Below, in pieces: positions 60,994-64,000 of a DNA stretch of 64,000 bases. The number at the start of each line of letters is the position of its first letter. The first letter of the stretch is position 1. Location of the stretch: positions 62,001-126,000 of the forward strand of contig NZ_JAFIFK010000050.1 of the NCBI RefSeq assembly GCF_020832045.1. Reading direction: 5' to 3'. Below the pieces are notes generated by a model. That model was not told where the DNA came from. It did no database searches and saw only the letters and a list, made by a program, of their open reading frames with translations. The translations under genes were made by a program, and so were the position numbers. This DNA is from Halomonas sp. GTDB taxonomy: Bacteria; Pseudomonadota; Gammaproteobacteria; Pseudomonadales; Halomonadaceae.

Positions 60994-61920
60994 ATGCTGT
61001 CCGGGCTTTTGATCGTGCTGCTGCCGTTGATGCTGGGCTACCTGGTGCCGGTACGAAACGCTGGTGTCATGGCCGGGATCAATCGCGGCGTCAGCGCTGC
61101 CGTCTATGTCATCTTGTTGCTGATGGGCATCAGCCTGGCGGGCCTCGACGAGCTCGGCCGCGAGCTATCTCGCATGGGTGGGCAGGCCTTGGCGCTGTTC
61201 AGCATCATCACTGTCTGCAATCTGGTCGCGCTTGTGTGGCTGTCGCGCCGCCTAGGGCTACGCATGGGGTCGTCTCCGGTGGTGGCGAACGCGCCCACTA
61301 CCAAACTGGCCGCACTAGCCGGATCCCTGGCCCTGGTGGCAGTGGTCGCAGGGGGCATCATGATCGGCCTGGCGCTCGCCTGGCTGGGCGGCGACACCAT
61401 CTTCCAGCATGCAGAGCGGCTGGCCGAGTGGGTTCTCTACGTACTGCTGGCACTGATCGGCTGTCAGTTGCGCAATTCGGGCATGCCGCTGCGTCAGATC
61501 CTGCTCAATCGGTACGGCCTGGCCATTGCCGTGACTCTGGCAGTCAGCTCGCTCATCGGCGGCTTGCTTGCCGCACCCCTGCTGGCGTTGCGCTGGAACG
61601 AAGGCCTGGCGCTGGCATCCGGTTTCGGCTGGTATTCCCTCTCGGCGATCCTGGTCGGCGACCAGTTGGGGCCGCTACTGGGTGGGGTCGCCTTTTTTAA
61701 CGATCTCACCCGTGAACTGCTGGCTTTCATTTTGATTCCGCTGATCATTCGCCGTCACGCCCCAGTGGCGATCGGTTACGGGGGCGCGACCTCCATGGAC
61801 TTTACCCTGCCGGTCATTCAACAGCATGGCGGGGTGGCGTGCGTGCCCATCGCCGTTGTCAGCGGCTTCATCCTCTCGCTGCTGTCACCGCCGCTGATCC
61901 TGTTCTTCCTGTCGTTGTGA
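60994..61920 (+). CDS. lysO: LysO-like (YbjE, DUF340) lysine exporter family protein
   Basis: A 308-residue inner-membrane protein with about eight hydrophobic segments. Its layout matches LysO: N-terminal LIVLLPLMLGYLVPVRNAGV, mid-region VLLALIGCQLRNSGMPLRQI, then LASGFGWYSLSAILVGDQLG and the end motif YGGATSMDFTLPVIQQHGG. E. coli LysO exports L-lysine and toxic analogues. The ATG has AAGGA six bases upstream. Local genes do not show its control. The symbol is by homology. Confidence 0.88.
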   Translation: MLSGLLIVLLPLMLGYLVPVRNAGVMAGINRGVSAAVYVILLLMGISLAGLDELGRELSRMGGQALALFSIITVCNLVALVWLSRRLGLRMGSSPVVANAPTTKLAALAGSLALVAVVAGGIMIGLALAWLGGDTIFQHAERLAEWVLYVLLALIGCQLRNSGMPLRQILLNRYGLAIAVTLAVSSLIGGLLAAPLLALRWNEGLALASGFGWYSLSAILVGDQLGPLLGGVAFFNDLTRELLAFILIPLIIRRHAPVAIGYGGATSMDFTLPVIQQHGGVACVPIAVVSGFILSLLSPPLILFFLSL

Positions 61921-62021
61921 CGTACCGCGCCGGGCAAGCGGCCGCCCGTCACGATGCCGAACTGCACTAGCCGAAAGTCTAGGTTGAACTCGCAAGACAG
62001 AAACGGCTAACTGAGCACCAA

Positions 62022-62043
62022 TGAACTTAATCGATTAAGTTCA
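62022..62043. promoter_or_regulatory. Perfect 22-bp palindrome, predicted LacI-family operator
   Basis: TGAACTTAATCGATTAAGTTCA is a perfect palindrome 42 bp upstream of the sugar-binding protein gene. Its core AATCGATT fits the AANCGNTT centre of LacI-family operators, the usual regulators of such sugar importers. The regulator gene is not in the window. Confidence 0.75.
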
Positions 62044-62085
62044 CATCAAAGCCGTCGATAACAACAAGCCGACAAGGATTCCTTC

Positions 62086-63351
62086 ATGCTCAAGAAGTCG
62101 TTGTTCTCCACTCTCGTCGTTGCCGGAGCCGCCAGCCTCAGCTACGCACAGGCCGCCGATCTGACTATATCCTGCGGTGCCGTGGGCGCCGAACTACAGC
62201 TCTGTCAGCAGGGCGTTAGAATATGGGAAGAGAAAACCGGGCACAGCGTCGACGTGGTCTCGACGCCAAACTCCTCCACCGAGCGCCTATCGCTCTACCA
62301 GCAGATTCTCTCTGCCAACTCCACCGACATCGACGTCATGCAGATCGACGTGGTATGGCCGGGCCTGCTCGCCAATCATCTGCTCGATCTGCGCGAAGTG
62401 TTGGGCGATGACGTCGGCGAAGGCCACTTCTCCGCCATCGTCGAGAACAACACCATCGATGGTCGTCTGGTGGCGATGCCCTGGTTCACCGACGCAGGGG
62501 TACTCTACTACCGCGCCGACCTGCTCGAGCAGTACGGCTTCGAGGCACCGCAGACCTGGCAGGAACTGACCGAGATCGCCCGCGAGATTCAGAACGCAGA
62601 GCGCGAAGCGGGCAACGATCGTATGCACGGCTTCGTCTTTCAGGGCCGCGCCTACGAAGGCCTGACCTGCAATGCGCTGGAGTGGGTGGCCAGCCACGGC
62701 GGCGGCACTATCGTCGATGCCGACGGCGCGATCACCATCGACAACTCTCAGGCAGCCGCGGCGCTGGATCTCGCCGCCTCCTGGATCGGCGACATCTCTC
62801 CCCATGGCGTGCTCAACTATACCGAAGAAGAGGCACGCGGCGTGTTTCAGGGTGGCAACGCCGTGTTCATGCGCAACTGGCCCTATGCCTGGGCACTGGC
62901 GCAGAGCGAGGGCAGCGAGGTGCGCGGCAAGGTGGGCGTGACCCAACTGCCCTACGGCGGTGACGGCAGCACCTCTGCCACGCTGGGCGGCTGGAACCTG
63001 GCGGTGTCGCGCTACAGCGATAACGCCGAGCTTGCCGCCGACCTGGTAGCCTTCCTCGCCGGTGAGGAGGAGCAGAAGCGTCGTGCCATCGAAGGCGCCT
63101 ACAACCCGACGCTCGAATCGCTCTATCAGGACGATGAAGTGCTCGCCGCGGTGCCCTTCTTCGGCGAACTCTACGAGACCTTCGTCAATGCCGTGGCGCG
63201 CCCGTCGGCTCCCACCGGCGACGCCTACGGCCGGGTCAGCAACGCCTTCTTCAGCGCTACCCACGACGTGCTCTCCGGTAGCAGGAACGGCGAGCAGGCG
63301 GTAAGTGACCTGGAGAACGAGCTGGCCCGTATCAAGCGCCGCAATTGGTAA
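62086..63351 (+). CDS. Trehalose/alpha-glucoside-type ABC transporter substrate-binding protein
   Basis: A 421-residue family 1 sugar-binding protein with a signal peptide over residues 1-24 (ending YAQAADL). The mature region matches the ThuE/AglE type: DVMQIDVVWPGLLANHLLDL, AMPWFTDAGVLYYRADLLEQ and NAVFMRNWPYAWALAQSEGS. Such proteins take up trehalose, maltose or sucrose. ATG 62086 has AAGGA seven bases upstream. The permease gene follows after 17 bp. It sits 17.6 kb from the trehalose/glucan cluster; feeding trehalose into TreS is a reasonable guess, not shown. Confidence 0.9.
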   Translation: MLKKSLFSTLVVAGAASLSYAQAADLTISCGAVGAELQLCQQGVRIWEEKTGHSVDVVSTPNSSTERLSLYQQILSANSTDIDVMQIDVVWPGLLANHLLDLREVLGDDVGEGHFSAIVENNTIDGRLVAMPWFTDAGVLYYRADLLEQYGFEAPQTWQELTEIAREIQNAEREAGNDRMHGFVFQGRAYEGLTCNALEWVASHGGGTIVDADGAITIDNSQAAAALDLAASWIGDISPHGVLNYTEEEARGVFQGGNAVFMRNWPYAWALAQSEGSEVRGKVGVTQLPYGGDGSTSATLGGWNLAVSRYSDNAELAADLVAFLAGEEEQKRRAIEGAYNPTLESLYQDDEVLAAVPFFGELYETFVNAVARPSAPTGDAYGRVSNAFFSATHDVLSGSRNGEQAVSDLENELARIKRRNW

Positions 63352-63368
63352 CCCTCCTGGAGCCCGCC

Positions 63369-64000
63369 ATGTCGACTCCCGTGACCGAAAGCGCGCCGAT
63401 TCCGGCGCGCCCACAGCCAGTAAGCTACCGCAGCACCAAGGTAAGGCGTCAGCGGGTGCGTGCCGCCTGGCTGTTCCTGGCACCGATGCTGGTGACACTC
63501 ACCCTGGTGGCCGGCTGGCCCTTGCTACGCACCTTCTATTTCAGCTTCACCGACGCCTCGCTGTCGGACATGAGCAATACCCTGTTCATCGGCCTGGAGA
63601 ACTACCTGGTCTATGAGGACGGCCGCTGGTTCGGCGTACTGGCAGATCCCATCTGGTGGCGGGCAGTGTGGAACACCGTCTATTTCTCGGTGGTCTCGGT
63701 GTCGCTGGAGGTGGTGTTCGGGGTCATCGTCGCGCTGGTGCTCAACGCTGAATTCAAGGGACGCACCCTGGTACGCGCCGCGGTGCTGATCCCATGGGCG
63801 ATTCCTACCATCGTCTCGGCACAGATGTGGGCGTGGATGCTCAACGACCAGTTCGGCATCATCAATCACCTGCTGATGGCACTGGGCATCATCGCCAGCC
63901 CCATCGCCTGGACCGCCGACGCGGCCTACTCCATGTGGGCGGTGATCATGGTCGACGTGTGGAAGGCCACCCCCTTCGTCGCCCTTCTGGTACTGGCCGC
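63369..64000 (+). CDS. ABC sugar transporter permease (MalF/ThuF type), 3' truncated by window end
   Basis: Not listed in the ORF track because it runs off the window. ATG 63369 has GGAG six bases upstream, and the frame stays open to the end (about 210 residues). The start is hydrophilic, then the first helix WLFLAPMLVTLTLVAGWPLL, the typical FYFSFTDASLS loop, LENYLVYED, and permease segments WNTVYFSVVSVSLEVVFGVI and LIPWAIPTIVSAQMWAWMLN. This is the MalF-like inner-membrane subunit expected after the binding protein. A second permease and an ATPase probably follow outside the window. Confidence 0.9.
   Translation, partial: MSTPVTESAPIPARPQPVSYRSTKVRRQRVRAAWLFLAPMLVTLTLVAGWPLLRTFYFSFTDASLSDMSNTLFIGLENYLVYEDGRWFGVLADPIWWRAVWNTVYFSVVSVSLEVVFGVIVALVLNAEFKGRTLVRAAVLIPWAIPTIVSAQMWAWMLNDQFGIINHLLMALGIIASPIAWTADAAYSMWAVIMVDVWKATPFVALLVLA

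Noticed and set aside
62287-63498. 403-codon minus-strand ORF opposite the sugar-binding protein
   Set aside because: Shadow of a gene with signal peptide and clear family motifs; no ribosome site seen.

Overview
The window is high-GC gammaproteobacterial chromosome and reads as a member of the Halomonadaceae (Halomonas or a close relative). The main reasons are a complete ectoine-degradation (doe) locus, the HexR/Entner-Doudoroff gene set, and the protein-level character of the genes. No ribosomal RNA or other phylogenetic marker is present, so the genus is an inference. I see no tRNA, rRNA, CRISPR array, transposase, integrase or phage gene. It looks like ordinary, densely packed metabolic chromosome.

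Layout. (1) 1-3905: the fructose PTS operon, with the 3' part of the fused EI protein, then fruK and fruA, coupled by 1-bp and 4-bp overlaps. (2) 4136-5818: an Aer-like PAS chemoreceptor. (3) 5915-9835: central sugar catabolism, eda-pgl-zwf on the minus strand and divergent hexR, with a palindrome and a good sigma70-type promoter in the shared gap. (4) 9917-13073: a three-gene PhnD-type ABC transporter (phosphonate or selenate-like) with a double-length permease, then ridA convergent with it. (5) 13583-18412: an MFS carrier, a tandem universal stress protein, an unknown membrane protein, a small ABM-domain protein and a SulP anion transporter. (6) 18883-21217: a slipin/NfeD membrane-quality-control pair. 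(7) 21350-24961: a YnjBCD-type ABC importer.

(8) 25472-44457: a 19-kb, nine-gene, same-strand alpha-glucan/trehalose cluster: glgA, treZ, malQ, treY, a DUF2934 gene, glgX, glgE, treS-pep2 fusion, glgB. It contains both ways of linking glucan and trehalose. TreY/TreZ release trehalose from linear glucan. TreS, the Pep2 domain, GlgE and GlgB rebuild branched glucan from trehalose through maltose and maltose-1-phosphate. GlgX and MalQ debranch and recycle oligosaccharides. No glgC or glgP lies in the window. A 510-bp AT-rich leader precedes it.

(9) 44550-56088: ectoine and hydroxyectoine catabolism, with a HAD hydrolase, eutC, eutB, doeD, doeC, doeX, doeB and doeA on the minus strand, then divergent enuR (MocR type) followed by a D-2-hydroxyacid dehydrogenase. 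DoeA opens the ectoine ring, DoeB deacetylates N-acetyl-diaminobutyrate, DoeD transaminates diaminobutyrate, and DoeC oxidises aspartate semialdehyde to aspartate. EutB and EutC belong to the hydroxyectoine branch. A 227-bp noncoding element bounded by 9-bp direct repeats lies between doeC and doeD.

(10) 56125-59884: two more chemoreceptors (Cache and NIT sensor domains). (11) 60224-61920: a DUF3108 periplasmic protein and a LysO-like exporter. (12) 62022-64000: a perfect 22-bp LacI-type palindrome, a sugar-binding protein of the trehalose/alpha-glucoside type, and the start of its permease, which runs off the end and is missing from the ORF track.

No wholly new system is evident. The best leads are the DUF2934 protein with a histone-like tail inside the glucan cluster, the unusual regulatory DNA around enuR/doeA, the intergenic repeat between doeC and doeD, and the two ABC importers of unknown substrate.
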